A stretch of DNA of 64,000 bases from Alcanivorax borkumensis SK2 (GCF_000009365.1 NC_008260.1:903501-967500), one strand, 5' to 3'; shown: positions 53,540 to 63,362, counted from the stretch's first letter. Numbers and translations are program-made. The notes: a model not told the origin generated them from the sequence alone.

Positions 53540-54190
53540 ATGACTGGCACAACCGTTGCAGAACACTTCAATAATTCCATTTGTTCGGATGCGCCAGACA
53601 TTATGGCTCTGACAATTATGCTGGTAGATGACCAGCCCCCCCGCGCGGCGATCCTCGAGCGGGCCCTCATTGATGAGGGCCACAAGATTCTGTGCCGGCT
53701 CACCAGCGCTGCCGGCCTTGCCGAGAAAGTGCGCTCCAGTAACCCGGATGTGGTGATTGTGGACATGGATGCGCCGGACCGCGATACCCTGGAAAGCATG
53801 GCGTTGGTGCAGCGTGACATGCCACGCCCCATGGTCATGTTTTGCCATCAGGACGATGAGGATCTGGTGGTTGCCGCATTGCGCGCGGGTGTTAGCGCCT
53901 ACGTGGCCGGCGAAACAGACCTGACCCGGGTGCGTGGGGTAATGCGTGTGGCGACCGCGCGTTTTCGGGAATATCAGGCGTTACGTGAAGAGCTGGAAGA
54001 AACCCGTGAAGCGTTGGCCGAACGCAAAATTATCGAGCGGGCTAAAGGGCTGCTGATGCAGCGTCGTCGGCTTAACGAACAGGATGCCTACAGCACCCTG
54101 CGTCGCCAGGCCATGAACAGCGGGCAACCGTTGATTCAGGTGGCCCGATCGGTGCTCGATTATGCCGAAATGCTCAAGGCGCAAGGGTAG
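53540..54190 (+). CDS. nasT: ANTAR antiterminator response regulator NasT
   Basis: 216 residues. Receiver-like domain (LTIMLVDDQPPRAAILERAL; VVIVDMDAPDRD holds the Asp) followed by a coiled helix and the ANTAR RNA-binding domain (about 150-212) with ERKIIERAKGLLMQRRRLNEQDAYSTLRRQAM. Binds tandem hairpins in leader RNA to prevent termination; the leader at 44181-44302 is the evident target. ATG at 53540 is chosen for its AGAAAGAG; ATG at 53603 is an alternative. Confidence 0.92.
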   Translation: MTGTTVAEHFNNSICSDAPDIMALTIMLVDDQPPRAAILERALIDEGHKILCRLTSAAGLAEKVRSSNPDVVIVDMDAPDRDTLESMALVQRDMPRPMVMFCHQDDEDLVVAALRAGVSAYVAGETDLTRVRGVMRVATARFREYQALREELEETREALAERKIIERAKGLLMQRRRLNEQDAYSTLRRQAMNSGQPLIQVARSVLDYAEMLKAQG

Positions 54191-54238
54191 AAAGACTAGC
54201 GCTTAATGCCCAAAGGATAATGTTGAACAGGAGATAGC

Positions 54239-54391
54239 ATGCGACGAGTGATGCCCTTGATGAAGGCGCGAAGCCTTATGGATATGTCGGATAAGACCGT
54301 GAGCCGCGCCCCTATTGTCGACGGCCTTCGGAGTGTGCGCCGCCAGGCGTCTGAGGTCCGGCGCCCTTCGTGTACGGAGCCGCCCCGATGA
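54239..54391 (+). CDS. Small 50-residue protein coupled to nasS
   Basis: 50 codons from an ATG with GGAG five bases upstream, ending in a TGA that overlaps the nasS ATG (ATGA). The peptide is basic and Arg-rich, with many Met at its start (MRRVMPLMKARSLMDMSDK) and no known family. It may be a real small protein, or a leader peptide that couples nasS translation. It fills the nasT-nasS gap exactly. Confidence 0.5.
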   Translation: MRRVMPLMKARSLMDMSDKTVSRAPIVDGLRSVRRQASEVRRPSCTEPPR

Positions 54392-55548
54392 AAGTGCGTA
54401 TTGGCTACATGCCGCTCACCGATAGCTTGCCCCTTGCGGTGGCTCAGGAGGGGGGATTCTTTGCCGCCGAAGGGCTGGATGTGGAATTGCAGCCGGAGTG
54501 GAGCTGGGCCAGTCTGCGGGACCGTCTGTTGGTGGGGCAACTGGATGCGGCACCCCTGTTGGCGCCCATGCTGTTGTCCACGTCACTGGGGCTGGGGTGC
54601 ATCAAGAAGCCCCTGGCCACCGCCTTTTCCATGGGCCTTAACGGCAATGGAGTGACTGTATCGCCGATGTTGTTTCAGGGCTTGTGCGCCTTGTCGGAAG
54701 GTCCGACACCTAACGATATTGCTGCCGCCATGAACAAGCTGGTGGCGGCTCGGGCTTCCAGCGGTGAATCCCCTCTGGTGTTGGCCGTGGTGTTTCCTTT
54801 TTCCTGCCATGCCTATCAGTTGCGTCATTGGTTAAGTGTTGCGGGGTTGGATCCGGATCACGACGTTAAGCTGGTGGTGCTGCCCCCTTCGCAGATGGTG
54901 GACCACCTGCGAATGGGCCACATTGATGGCTTTTGTGTTGGCGAACCGTGGAATAGCTTGGCCGCCCTGACGGGTGCCGGGCATTGTATTTTGTCGGGTT
55001 ATCAAATTTGGGAGAACGCGCCGGAGAAGGTATTGGCGGTCTCCAGGGACTGGGTGTCACGACATCCGGACACTCACCGGGCGGTGCTGCGGGCGCTGTA
55101 TAAAGCGGCCTGCCATGCGGATGAAAACTTGGTTGAAAGTCTGTCCTTGCTGGCGCATCCGGCGTGGCTGGATGTGCCAGCAGAAATCATCGCTGCGCCG
55201 TTCAGCCAACGGTTGCCCGGTGGGCTGACAGGGCAACCGTTCCTGCCACATCATTTCCATGTATTTGCCGGTTTTCACGCTAACTTTCCTTGGCGCTCGG
55301 ATGCGGCTTTTCTGCTCCAGGAAATGCAGCGTTGGCGGCAATGCTCTCTGGAGGAGGCGAAAACTTTTGCGGCCCAGTGCTATCGCACTGACTTGTTCCG
55401 CGATGCCATGAGCGACCTTACCAGCCTGCCGATCATGGACAGCAAACCGGATGAACGCCATGGTGGCCATTGGCAGTTGCCCGGTGAGCCTAAGCCGGTA
55501 GAGCTAGGGCCCGATCGGCTGCTGGGCGCCCTTGATCTAAAGGCTTAG
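54388..55548 (+). CDS. nasS: Nitrate/nitrite sensor protein NasS
   Basis: 386 residues from the ATG at 54388. Similar to the NasF receptor (IGYMPLTDSLPLAVAQEGGFF, FSMGLNGNGVTVS, GFCVGEPWN) but without a signal peptide, so cytoplasmic: the NasS type. In the absence of nitrate NasS holds NasT; nitrate releases it and NasT binds the leader RNA. Its start overlaps the preceding 50-codon ORF by four bases. Confidence 0.92.
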   Translation: MKVRIGYMPLTDSLPLAVAQEGGFFAAEGLDVELQPEWSWASLRDRLLVGQLDAAPLLAPMLLSTSLGLGCIKKPLATAFSMGLNGNGVTVSPMLFQGLCALSEGPTPNDIAAAMNKLVAARASSGESPLVLAVVFPFSCHAYQLRHWLSVAGLDPDHDVKLVVLPPSQMVDHLRMGHIDGFCVGEPWNSLAALTGAGHCILSGYQIWENAPEKVLAVSRDWVSRHPDTHRAVLRALYKAACHADENLVESLSLLAHPAWLDVPAEIIAAPFSQRLPGGLTGQPFLPHHFHVFAGFHANFPWRSDAAFLLQEMQRWRQCSLEEAKTFAAQCYRTDLFRDAMSDLTSLPIMDSKPDERHGGHWQLPGEPKPVELGPDRLLGALDLKA

Positions 55549-55578
55549 CAGGATTGGTGATGACGGTGCGGGGAGGGG

Positions 55579-55618
55579 CTTGCCTGCACGTGGTTCAAAA
55601 GAACCCGTTGCAGGCAAG
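55579..55618. terminator. Long hairpin between convergent nasS and metE
   Basis: CTTGCCTGCA / TGCAGGCAAG outer stem and GGTTC / GAACC inner stem around AAAA. Only three T follow, so it may act by stability. Confidence 0.55.
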
Positions 55619-55695
55619 TTTCGACATTTCAGGAGCAGGTCAGCGTTAGCCTGAAAGGCGTAACCGGACAGGCCAGCGCTGAACGACAGGAAAGG

Positions 55696-57987
55696 CTAGC
55701 TCGCCTGCCGCAACTGTTTCGCCGCATTGACCATGTTTGCCAAGGCTGCTCGGGTTTCGTCCCACTTGCGGGTTTTCAAGCCGCAGTCCGGGTTTACCCA
55801 TAACCGTTCTTTAGGCAAGCGTTCGGCCGCTTTTTCCATTAGCTGTACCATCCAGGCCACGTCTGGCTCGTTGGGCGAGTGAATATCGTAAACGCCGGGG
55901 CCAATGTCATTGGGGTAGTGGAAATCTCGGAAGGCATCCAGCAGCTCCATGTTGGAGCGGGAGGTTTCGATGGTAATCACATCCGCATCCAGCGCCGCGA
56001 TAGCTTCGATGATGTCGTTGAATTCCGAGTAACACATGTGGGTGTGAATCTGGGTGTCGTCATCCACGCTGACAGTGGCCAGGCGGAAACAATCCACCGC
56101 CCAGTCCAGATATTGCGTCCACTCTTCTTGGCGTAGCGGTAAGCCTTCGCGCAGAGCGGGTTCGTCAATCTGGATAACCTTGATGCCGGCCTTTTCCAGA
56201 TCCTGTACTTCATCACGTAATGCTAAGGCAATCTGGCGGCAGGTGTCCGCACGGGGCTGGTCATCGCGCACGAACGACCACTGCAAAATGGTGACCGGCC
56301 CGGTGAGCATGCCTTTTACCGGCTTGTGGGTAAGAGACTGGGCGTAACGGGCCCACTCCACGGTCATGGCCTGGGGGCGCTGCACATCGCCGAAAATGAT
56401 GGGGGGTTTTACGCAGCGTGAGCCATAGCTCTGCACCCAACCGAAGCGAGTAAAGGCGAAACCGTCCAGCAGTTCACCGAAGTATTCCACCATGTCATTA
56501 CGTTCGGCTTCACCATGCACCAGCACATCCAGCTCCACCTCTTCCTGGTAGCGAATGCAGCGAGCAATCTCTTCCTGCATTTGTTGCTGGTATTGCGCAT
56601 CGTTTAGCTTGCCGGCTTTCCAGTCCCGGCGAGCGGTACGGATTTCTCGAGTCTGCGGGAAAGAGCCGATAGTGGTGGTGGGGAAAGCGGGCAACTGCAG
56701 GGCGTGTTGCTGCTGCGCAATGCGTTCGGCAAACGGGCTCACCCGGTCGCGGGAGAGCTGGCTGGCATCCGCTAGGCGCTGGGCCACGGCAGGATTATGA
56801 ATCCGCGAAGATAGACCGCGAGCCTGGAGGGCAGCGCGCTGTGTTTGCAGCCCGCTATTAACGTTGCTGTTGCCACGCAGGGCACCGCCAAGCAGTGCCA
56901 GTTCTTCCAGTTTCTGTTTGGCAAAGCTCAGCCAGCTTTTCAGTTCGTTATCGAGGGTGTCTTCCTGCTCCAGATCCACCGGGCAGTGCAACAAAGAGCA
57001 GGACGGCGCCAGCCAGAGCCGATCCCCCAGTTCATTGTGCAGGGCGGTGATGTTATCCAGAGCCGCGTCTAGATCGGTGCGCCAGATGTTGCGGCCGTTG
57101 ATTACACCCAACGACAGCACCTTATCACCCAGACGGGGGATCACTTGGCCCAGGTCGTCATTACCACGAACCCGGTCCAGATGCAGGCCGTGCACGGGCA
57201 GTTCCAGTGCGGTGAACAGGTTGTTACCGAGCCCGCCAAAGTAGGTGGCCAGTAACAGTTTAGTCTGGCTGGCCGAGGCCAATTGGTCGTATACGCGCAG
57301 GTAGGCTCGTTGCCAGCTATCGGGTAAATCCAGAACCAGAATAGGCTCGTCGATTTGCACCCATTGAACGCCTTGGTTTGCGAAGCGTTGCAATATTTCG
57401 CGGTAAACCGGAATCAGGTTATCCAGCAACGCGAGCTTGGCACTGTCTTCGGCGCCTTCAAAGCGGTCCCCCTTACTCAGGTACAGATAAGTAAGCGGGC
57501 CGGGGATCACCGGCTTGGGGTTGTGGCCCTGCGCTTTGGCCTCTTCGACCTGCTCGAACAGGCTTTCCCGGGCAATACGGAAGGTTTGGTCGGCGGCTAG
57601 CTCCGGCACCAGGTAGTGGTAGTTGGTATCAAACCACTTGGTCATTTCGCAGGCCGCTGCCGGGGTGCCGGTGGGCGCACGTCCACGGGCCATACGGAAT
57701 AAGGTGTCCAGGTTCACTGGGGCATTTGCATCTTGCTCGAAGCGTGATGGCACGACACCCAGCAGAGAGGAGAACTCCAAAATATGATCATACCAAGCGA
57801 AATCGCCCACCGGCATCAAGTCTACTCCGGCGTCGGCCTGTAAGGCCCAGTGGCGTTCACGGAGGCTTTTGCCCACGTGTTCCAATTCGCTCTGTTGCAG
57901 GTCGCCGGCCCAGTAAGCTTCCTGTGCCTGTTTCAGTTCGCGGCGGGCGCCGATGCGCGGAAAGCCCAAGTTGTGCAGGGTGGTCAT
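55696..57987 (-). CDS. metE: Cobalamin-independent methionine synthase
   Basis: 763 residues from the ATG at 57987, where [19 protein letters not shown] matches the family; AAGGAA lies upstream. The zinc-binding catalytic half has HTHMCYSEF (His and Cys ligands) and NPDCGLKTR (Cys ligand), and DEPALREG for the substrate. Transfers the methyl group of 5-methyltetrahydropteroyl-triglutamate to homocysteine in the cytoplasm. Divergent from metR, its usual activator. Confidence 0.97.
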   Translation of the reverse strand: MTTLHNLGFPRIGARRELKQAQEAYWAGDLQQSELEHVGKSLRERHWALQADAGVDLMPVGDFAWYDHILEFSSLLGVVPSRFEQDANAPVNLDTLFRMARGRAPTGTPAAACEMTKWFDTNYHYLVPELAADQTFRIARESLFEQVEEAKAQGHNPKPVIPGPLTYLYLSKGDRFEGAEDSAKLALLDNLIPVYREILQRFANQGVQWVQIDEPILVLDLPDSWQRAYLRVYDQLASASQTKLLLATYFGGLGNNLFTALELPVHGLHLDRVRGNDDLGQVIPRLGDKVLSLGVINGRNIWRTDLDAALDNITALHNELGDRLWLAPSCSLLHCPVDLEQEDTLDNELKSWLSFAKQKLEELALLGGALRGNSNVNSGLQTQRAALQARGLSSRIHNPAVAQRLADASQLSRDRVSPFAERIAQQQHALQLPAFPTTTIGSFPQTREIRTARRDWKAGKLNDAQYQQQMQEEIARCIRYQEEVELDVLVHGEAERNDMVEYFGELLDGFAFTRFGWVQSYGSRCVKPPIIFGDVQRPQAMTVEWARYAQSLTHKPVKGMLTGPVTILQWSFVRDDQPRADTCRQIALALRDEVQDLEKAGIKVIQIDEPALREGLPLRQEEWTQYLDWAVDCFRLATVSVDDDTQIHTHMCYSEFNDIIEAIAALDADVITIETSRSNMELLDAFRDFHYPNDIGPGVYDIHSPNEPDVAWMVQLMEKAAERLPKERLWVNPDCGLKTRKWDETRAALANMVNAAKQLRQAS

Positions 57988-58120
57988 GACATTATTCCTT
58001 CGCCATTGCTTGCAAGCACACTTCACGCAATACGTTGCTGTGGTGCCTTGCTTGTTTAAGGTCGAGGGTATTGTGGTGGCTATGCTTCATGAGGCAAAAT
58101 CAAATATCTCACTATAAGTA

Positions 58121-58133
58121 TGAATTTTTCTCA
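58121..58133. promoter_or_regulatory. Candidate MetR site between metE and metR
   Basis: TGAATTTTTCTCA matches the MetR palindrome TGAA-N5-TTCA at 7 of 8 fixed positions, about 135 bases from metE and 83 from metR. Confidence 0.5.
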
Positions 58134-58215
58134 ACAATAGAATTTGCTTGCTCCAGGCGTCTCATCGCCTGCAAGCCAGTTTTCACCTCTACAATTAGCT
58201 CAAGGAAAGGCATTC

Positions 58216-59139
58216 ATGCTTGAACTCAGACATCTCGCTACGTTGCGTGCCATTGAGGAGGCTGGATCACTGGTGGAGGCGGCAGAGCGGCTGCACGTTA
58301 CCCAGTCGGCCTTGTCTCATCAGTTGAAAGATCTTGAACATCGATTGGGTGTGGCGCTGTTGGTGAGGCGAACCCGGCCGGTGCGTTTTACCACGGCCGG
58401 GTTGCGAGTGCTGGCGCTAGCACGCGATGTGCTCCCCCGGGTGCAGCAAACAGAAAGGGAACTGAAACGCTTGGCCGCCGGCCAGACTGGGCGGCTACAT
58501 ATCGCCATCGAGTGCCATTCCTGTTTTCAGTGGCTAATGCCGGCCCTGGATGCGTTTCGGGAACACTGGCCTGAAGTGGAGTTGGATTTATCGGCGGCGT
58601 TCAGTTTTGCACCGTTGCCTGCGCTGGCGCGGGGAGACCTGGATATGGTGGTGAGTTCCGATCCGGTGGAAAACGATGCCGTGCTGTATGTGCCATTGTT
58701 CCGCTACGAGCTGGTGCTGGCGGTGTCACGACAATCGCCGCTGGCGGGGAAAAAGTGGATCCTCCCCGACGACATCACCGACCAAACGCTGATTACCTAC
58801 CCGGTGGATCGTGAGCGACTGGATGTGTTCAGCGCCTTTTTGGGCCCGGCGGGTAAAGAACCCGCAGCCATACGCACGGCTGAGCTGACCCCCATGACAG
58901 CGCAATTAGTGGCCGCAGGTCGCGGTGTAGCCGCGTTACCAAACTGGGCACTAACGGAATATACCGAACACGATTTATTGAAAACCGTACGGCTTGGTGA
59001 AAAGGGGGTGTGGCGAACGCTTTATGCGGCAGTGCGTGTGGAGGACGAACAGACCCCCTATGTGCAGGAGTTTCTCGGCACCGCCCGGGACCTGTGTTTC
59101 AAGACGCTAAGTGGTGTGCGGGCAGTAAAGGGCAGTTAA
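58216..59139 (+). CDS. metR: LysR-type regulator MetR
   Basis: 307 residues from the ATG at 58216 (AAGGAAAGG upstream). N-terminal winged HTH (LRAIEEAGSLVEAAERLHVTQSALSHQLKDLE is the LysR signature, residues about 10-40) and a co-inducer domain beginning LHIAIECHSCFQWLMPAL, which is specific to MetR. Activates metE with homocysteine as co-inducer. Divergent from metE. Confidence 0.95.
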   Translation: MLELRHLATLRAIEEAGSLVEAAERLHVTQSALSHQLKDLEHRLGVALLVRRTRPVRFTTAGLRVLALARDVLPRVQQTERELKRLAAGQTGRLHIAIECHSCFQWLMPALDAFREHWPEVELDLSAAFSFAPLPALARGDLDMVVSSDPVENDAVLYVPLFRYELVLAVSRQSPLAGKKWILPDDITDQTLITYPVDRERLDVFSAFLGPAGKEPAAIRTAELTPMTAQLVAAGRGVAALPNWALTEYTEHDLLKTVRLGEKGVWRTLYAAVRVEDEQTPYVQEFLGTARDLCFKTLSGVRAVKGS

Positions 59140-59203
59140 TGTTTATAAAAAATAACGGTAGGGCTGGTTCTATGGGGGGCACGCTTGCGGGTGGCTAGCC
59201 TCG

Positions 59204-59557
59204 CTAGCGGCGCGATTTTTGTTCGTCTGTTTCGGTTGCCAGATCAACGAGGAGTTCTGTTTTTACCTGACCTCCCCACACCCAAGCATTTTCTTTAAAC
59301 TGGCGATGCCGTGTGTCTACGGGGTTGCTGGAATCTGCCATAACGTGCTGTGACTGTTTGATAGAGTCCGCTCGCATGTAGCAAAGTAGATAATCTTTGC
59401 CCTCAAGTGCTAGTGAGAACCAGGATTCCACACAGACACCTTCCGCACGCAAGCTTTCTAGTGCCTGTTCCTTGTGATTTTCGATAAAGGCTTTCCAGTC
59501 GTGGACTTCGTTGTCGCTGTTTGGTTTCAGTTCAATCAGGGCGGCGATGACATCCAT
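59204..59557 (-). CDS. DUF6176-like small protein
   Basis: 117 residues, soluble, with the pattern IALIELKPN..E-x-x-x-W-K near the start, EALESLRAEGVCVESWFSLALEGKDYLLCYMRA (here in part, about 32-64) and a C-terminal acid tail. Fits a dimeric alpha/beta-barrel-type (ABM-like) fold. Function unknown. Confidence 0.65.
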   Translation of the reverse strand: MDVIAALIELKPNSDNEVHDWKAFIENHKEQALESLRAEGVCVESWFSLALEGKDYLLCYMRADSIKQSQHVMADSSNPVDTRHRQFKENAWVWGGQVKTELLVDLATETDEQKSRR

Positions 59558-59628
59558 GTCAGTCCTTATTTGTGTATTCTAAAATGCGAGAGCCATTGAG
59601 CATGAGGCTTGCTGAGTAATACTAACGC

Positions 59629-60093
59629 TTAGTCCCTGTCGCGATACTGAATTTGTAAGCCTTTGAGGAAATTGCGCAGGATCTGGTCTTTGCACTCCCG
59701 GTAGTGCTTGTGGCCGGGTTTGCGAAAGAAGGCACTGAGCTCATGTTTGCTCATGCGGAAGTCGGCCAGTTCTAGTACGGCCAGCACGTCTTCGGCTTGC
59801 AAGCTTAGGGCGATTTTCAGTTTCATGAAAATCATGTTGTTGGTCAGGCGGCTTTCTGGTTCTGGCTGCTGCCCTGGCTTTTTGCCGCGCAATGCGTTGA
59901 TCAGGCCGTTGAGAAAAATTGCCAGAGTGCGATCGGTGCACTTTTGGAAGGCCGGGTCCTCATCTTTTTTCAGCCAGTTACTGATTTGTTCCCGGGTGAC
60001 GGTTTCTCCGGCTTCAGCGAAGACGCCAATCATGCGGCTGTCGTCAAAATCGAAAATGTACCGGGTGCGGCGGAGGACATCGTTGTTGAGCAT
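59629..60093 (-). CDS. DUF1456 (YehS-like) protein
   Basis: 154 residues made of two copies of the DUF1456 unit: NNDVLRRTRYIFDFDDSRMI … FLNGLI (about 2-70) and NNMIFMKLKIALSLQAEDVL … FLKGLQIQYR (about 84-152). Each repeat ends in a conserved LxNFLxGL-like segment. Soluble; role unknown. Confidence 0.9.
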   Translation of the reverse strand: MLNNDVLRRTRYIFDFDDSRMIGVFAEAGETVTREQISNWLKKDEDPAFQKCTDRTLAIFLNGLINALRGKKPGQQPEPESRLTNNMIFMKLKIALSLQAEDVLAVLELADFRMSKHELSAFFRKPGHKHYRECKDQILRNFLKGLQIQYRDRD

Positions 60094-60567
60094 GCTGGAC
60101 CTGTGGTGAGGGAAACGGAGGGCGCGACTGCCCTAGTTCAAGCCGTAATGGTACAGGGAACCGCAGGAGGGGGACACGGGGGCATTATCGCTTAATCGCT
60201 AGGGGGGGCGATTTTTTTGCCCGATAATGCCCGCCTTGAGGGTTTTGTTAGGCAGGCAAAGCAGCGCGTGTTGATGGAATCTTGGGGGGGGGGGGCTGCA
60301 GGATGCAGGATGCTTAAGAACACAGTGCCTATGCCGCCGTCACCTGCGTCGGCGGTGCCCAGGGGGGCGTTTACCCATGGCCAGATACGGGTTTTCAGGA
60401 CGGTGATCGTCAGGGGCGATGGGAGACCCCAGTGCCCCACCCGTTTCAACGATGCCTGTGCGCATGATCCTGCCCATGCTATGGGGGGCCTTCTAGCATG
60501 GGGTCGCCCCGATACTCATGGGCGACTCATGGGTGGGGCTTGTGCCAAATGTATGGGTTAAGGCTGT
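60094..60567. other. Gap with G-rich low-complexity sequence
   Basis: About 470 bases with no gene. Contains a 12-base G homopolymer at 60284-60295, tandem GCAGGAT copies just after it, and several short CATGGGG-type repeats around 60475-60540. A possible small hairpin ATCGC / GCGAT followed by T7 lies at 60195-60218. Confidence 0.5.
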
Positions 60568-61161
60568 TTAATGATTTCCGCGTTCTTGTGCAGCAAAAAT
60601 CTGCTCAATACGCTCGCTATCATGGCAGAACGTGAGCATGGAATCTTGGAAGGGGTACCGTGCCTCTTCGTCCAAATGATGTAGCCATTGGGCCAATTGT
60701 TGCTGGTAGTGAAAGTAGGGGCAGTCTTGCACCTTGCTGGCGTTTATCTCTGCAAACAGCGGTACGGTAATGTTCCGTGGTTGTTCACCGGTGGGGGGGG
60801 CGATGGTGCGCGTTTCTGCTACTGCATCGGGGTAGTCCGGGTGGCTGATTTTCCAATGAGTCGAGGCCATGTAGCTGGCGGGCATAGCCATATGAAAACC
60901 AATATGGGATTCGCCGGGTAAAGTGAACTCGCCTTTAGCATTACTGATGGCGGTGCGTGGCGTCTGCTCTGGGTCCTCGGCTAAGGTAATCGAGCGGATG
61001 GTGGCGCCGCTGATCGGTTCGCCAGTGTTGCCATCAACCACCGTGCCAGTTACCGGTTGTGCGTCCCACATACGTTGAATGGTGGGAATACAGCCGGCCA
61101 GCAACAGCATCAAGCTGACGATAATAAGCGGGCACGCGAAGGATTTTTTTAGTGATGACAT
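60568..61161 (-). CDS. Lipoprotein with carboxypeptidase-regulatory-like domain
   Basis: 197 residues. Lipobox L-L-A-G-C at about 20-24. Residues about 35-100 form a beta-sandwich of the CarboxypepD_reg type (VTGTVVDGNTGEPISGATI … NAKGEFTLPG). The rest is unlike known domains. An envelope protein of unknown role. It starts 2 bases after the stop of the upstream membrane protein gene, so they share a transcript. Confidence 0.75.
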   Translation of the reverse strand: MSSLKKSFACPLIIVSLMLLLAGCIPTIQRMWDAQPVTGTVVDGNTGEPISGATIRSITLAEDPEQTPRTAISNAKGEFTLPGESHIGFHMAMPASYMASTHWKISHPDYPDAVAETRTIAPPTGEQPRNITVPLFAEINASKVQDCPYFHYQQQLAQWLHHLDEEARYPFQDSMLTFCHDSERIEQIFAAQERGNH

Positions 61162-61163
61162 AG

Positions 61164-61787
61164 TTACGAGGCCGTCATGATTAAGGAAGAGAGAAAGGCT
61201 TCTGTTTGTTCAGGGAAATAGCCACTGGCGAGGCCCAATAGAATGAGCCCCCACAGAACCATGCCTAGCATTATCCAGATGCCGTTGGCTAATGTTAGGC
61301 GGTTATTGCGCCGACCTTGCGTATCGTCTTGTGAAAAGTTGATAGTTTTTTGTGCTTTGAACATCACCGCCCAAGTCACGGGTATAAGCGCCAGTGAAAC
61401 CAAGTCCAGTATCCCAAAGCTATCCATTCTGGCGGCGGCCCGGTCGCATACGGTGCTGATCAGGTTGGCAAGAATATACAGGGTGGCTAAGGCGAAGACC
61501 GGTAACGGTTTTGCTTTGCCTTCGTTTTCCTGATTGATGGTTTTCAACAGCGGGCCAAAGAAAAAAACGCTGAACAGGGCTCGCCATACCGGCTGTACAT
61601 TCTTTCCTCGATGGTTTTTTTGGTATTGCCAGTTTTTGAAATTCCAGTAAAGGCCGTAAATACCCATAGTGGCCCAGAAAAGTAGATTGAACTTCCAGGG
61701 GGCGACCACATAGAGCGCGACCCCGGCGGCTTCAGGTTTTGCAGTTAGGATCTCGCTGGCCGGGGCTTGGTATACGTTGGATTCCAT
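61164..61787 (-). CDS. Multi-span membrane protein, unknown
   Basis: 207 residues. N-terminus MESNVYQAPASE is soluble, then four hydrophobic segments (about 33-48, 68-84, 98-112, 125-145) and a last one (about 168-190). The YGLYWNFKNWQYQK segment is the pattern found in many small proline-poor YdgC-like or DUF4234-like proteins, but I cannot assign a family. Immediately upstream of the lipoprotein gene on the same strand. Confidence 0.7.
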   Translation of the reverse strand: MESNVYQAPASEILTAKPEAAGVALYVVAPWKFNLLFWATMGIYGLYWNFKNWQYQKNHRGKNVQPVWRALFSVFFFGPLLKTINQENEGKAKPLPVFALATLYILANLISTVCDRAAARMDSFGILDLVSLALIPVTWAVMFKAQKTINFSQDDTQGRRNNRLTLANGIWIMLGMVLWGLILLGLASGYFPEQTEAFLSSLIMTAS

Positions 61788-61824
61788 TCGCTGTTTCCGG
61801 TTTTTTGGCTAACGTTGGCTGTGG

Positions 61825-62292
61825 TTACGGCCAGCTTTTATAAGGTTTGGTGCTTAATGCGCTGTTGTAATAGCGCGTTTCTCCCGTAACTTCTTCCCCC
61901 AGCCAAGCCGGTTTTTCAAAGGACGTTTTTTCACTGGGGAGCTCGATTTCTGCAACGATTAAACCCTCATTATCACCGTGAAACACATCGATTTCCCAGC
62001 ACAGCTCCCCTTGAGGCAATCGATAGCGGGTCTTGTCGATGACGCCGGCGCCACACAATTCGGCCAGCATCTGCTGGGCGTCAGCCAGTGGAATAGCGTA
62101 TTCAAACTCACTGCGGGTCGCGCCCACGGTTTTTCCCTTGATGGTCAACCAGGCCGTGTCGCCAGTGGTGCGCACTCGCACGGTGGCGTTCTTGTCGTGG
62201 CTTAAATAACCCTGTGTTAATCGCTCTCCTGCGAGGGAGTCGGTGATGCTGAGGTCGCGAACAAGAAACTTGCGTTCAATTTCCAGTGCCAT
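61825..62292 (-). CDS. CYTH-domain triphosphatase-like protein
   Basis: 155 residues. The defining E-x-E-x-K motif is E4-I-E6-R-K8, followed by alternating charged strands of the triphosphate tunnel fold (TVRVRTTGDTAWLTIKG, EIDVF, VAEIELPSE, GEEVTGETRYYNSAL). These enzymes hydrolyse tripolyphosphate or thiamine triphosphate. Overlaps the next gene upstream by 17 bases. Confidence 0.92.
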   Translation of the reverse strand: MALEIERKFLVRDLSITDSLAGERLTQGYLSHDKNATVRVRTTGDTAWLTIKGKTVGATRSEFEYAIPLADAQQMLAELCGAGVIDKTRYRLPQGELCWEIDVFHGDNEGLIVAEIELPSEKTSFEKPAWLGEEVTGETRYYNSALSTKPYKSWP

Positions 62293-62686
62293 GGTCTAGT
62301 CCCAGTTGGTCAAAACTGATGTTGAATCCGAGGGCCTGAAAACCGTTGAGGATCTCGGTGGGGAGGTAAAAAGAAGGATCGTCCATGAAGAAGTATTGCG
62401 ATACTCCGATGCCAAAGCGGTAGTCCGCAGGCAGGTTATTCACAGGTACGCTGAGGCGTTGCAGCTTGAGCAGCAGCTTTTCGAAATGATCCCGGTGACT
62501 AGCGTTCTGGTCTAGTTGGCTGGACACAATCCAGCGGTTCTGACGGTGCTTGGCTTCGGGGTTAGCGTCGCTGAAACTTTCTCCTTTACGCCAGTAATCG
62601 TCAGCACTTTGCCCCATTAGTACATCCAACTGGGCCGGATCGTGATCAAAATTGAAAATGGCGAAGTAGACGTGGTGCTCGCTCAT
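62276..62686 (-). CDS. DUF4279-like protein
   Basis: 136 residues, soluble. Sequence order YFAIFNFDHDPAQLDVLMG, a W-R-K-G segment (about 32-36), NRWIVSSQLD, and FYLPTEILNGFQALGFNISFDQ fits DUF4279, a small alpha/beta family also found among putative immunity proteins. Translationally coupled to both neighbours (4-base overlap with blc, 17-base with CYTH). Confidence 0.6.
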   Translation of the reverse strand: MSEHHVYFAIFNFDHDPAQLDVLMGQSADDYWRKGESFSDANPEAKHRQNRWIVSSQLDQNASHRDHFEKLLLKLQRLSVPVNNLPADYRFGIGVSQYFFMDDPSFYLPTEILNGFQALGFNISFDQLGLDHGTGN

Positions 62687-63255
62687 TGCTTACTGGGCCG
62701 CAGGTCACGGTTACGTTCCAGTTGATCTACGGGGAAGCCTTTAGTCTTGGCCAGCTGTAACAGTGCCTGATACTGGTCATCGCCCAGCTCCGGCTGGCGC
62801 GCGAGTATCCACAGATATTTGCGGCTGGGTTCTCCTATCACCACAGTCTGGTAGTCCTTATCCAGAGCAATAATCCAGTAGTTGCCTTCGGTAATGGTGG
62901 GGATCAATTTCGATACCCAGTTATCAAAGCGCACTTTCAATTTGGCATTGCCGGTATTGGGGACAACCCGTGCCGTGCCCACGGCTTCACGGCTCTCGTC
63001 GCCTTCGCGTTGGCAGCGGTTCACTATTTTAAGGGTGCCGTCGTCATTGGCGCTGTAGGTGGCGGTGGAATCGTAACAGCCGCGCTGAAACCATTGTGGC
63101 AAACGGGCAATTTCATACCAGGTGCCGGTATAACGTTGTAAGTCGACTTGACCCACCGTGGCCAGGGGTTTGTCGCCCCCACAGGCGCAAAGCAGCCCGC
63201 TGACGAGCAAGATGGCCAGCAGGCGAGTGGTGCGGACAGGGTGAGGCATGAACAT
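62683..63255 (-). CDS. blc: Outer membrane lipocalin Blc
   Basis: 190 residues. Lipobox L-C-A-C at about 22-25; lipocalin motif G-T-W-Y-E-I-A-R-L-P (about 44-53), TEGNYWIIALDKDYQ and the C-terminal arg segment LWILARQPEL. Binds lysophospholipids or fatty acids at the outer membrane. First gene of a coupled run blc, DUF4279, CYTH. Confidence 0.92.
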   Translation of the reverse strand: MFMPHPVRTTRLLAILLVSGLLCACGGDKPLATVGQVDLQRYTGTWYEIARLPQWFQRGCYDSTATYSANDDGTLKIVNRCQREGDESREAVGTARVVPNTGNAKLKVRFDNWVSKLIPTITEGNYWIIALDKDYQTVVIGEPSRKYLWILARQPELGDDQYQALLQLAKTKGFPVDQLERNRDLRPSKQ

Positions 63256-63362
63256 CTTTTTCTCCCATGTTAAGGCTTACAGCCTAGATCGGCTTATTAG
63301 CGTCGAGCAAGCCCGTTTTGAACTGTCGTGCTATACTGCTGCGCTGTTTTAGGGAGCCCGAT

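Noticed and set aside
57988..58215. Cobalamin or SAM riboswitch upstream of metE
   Set aside because: The gap is short, has no conserved riboswitch boxes, and holds a MetR-like site and divergent metR instead.
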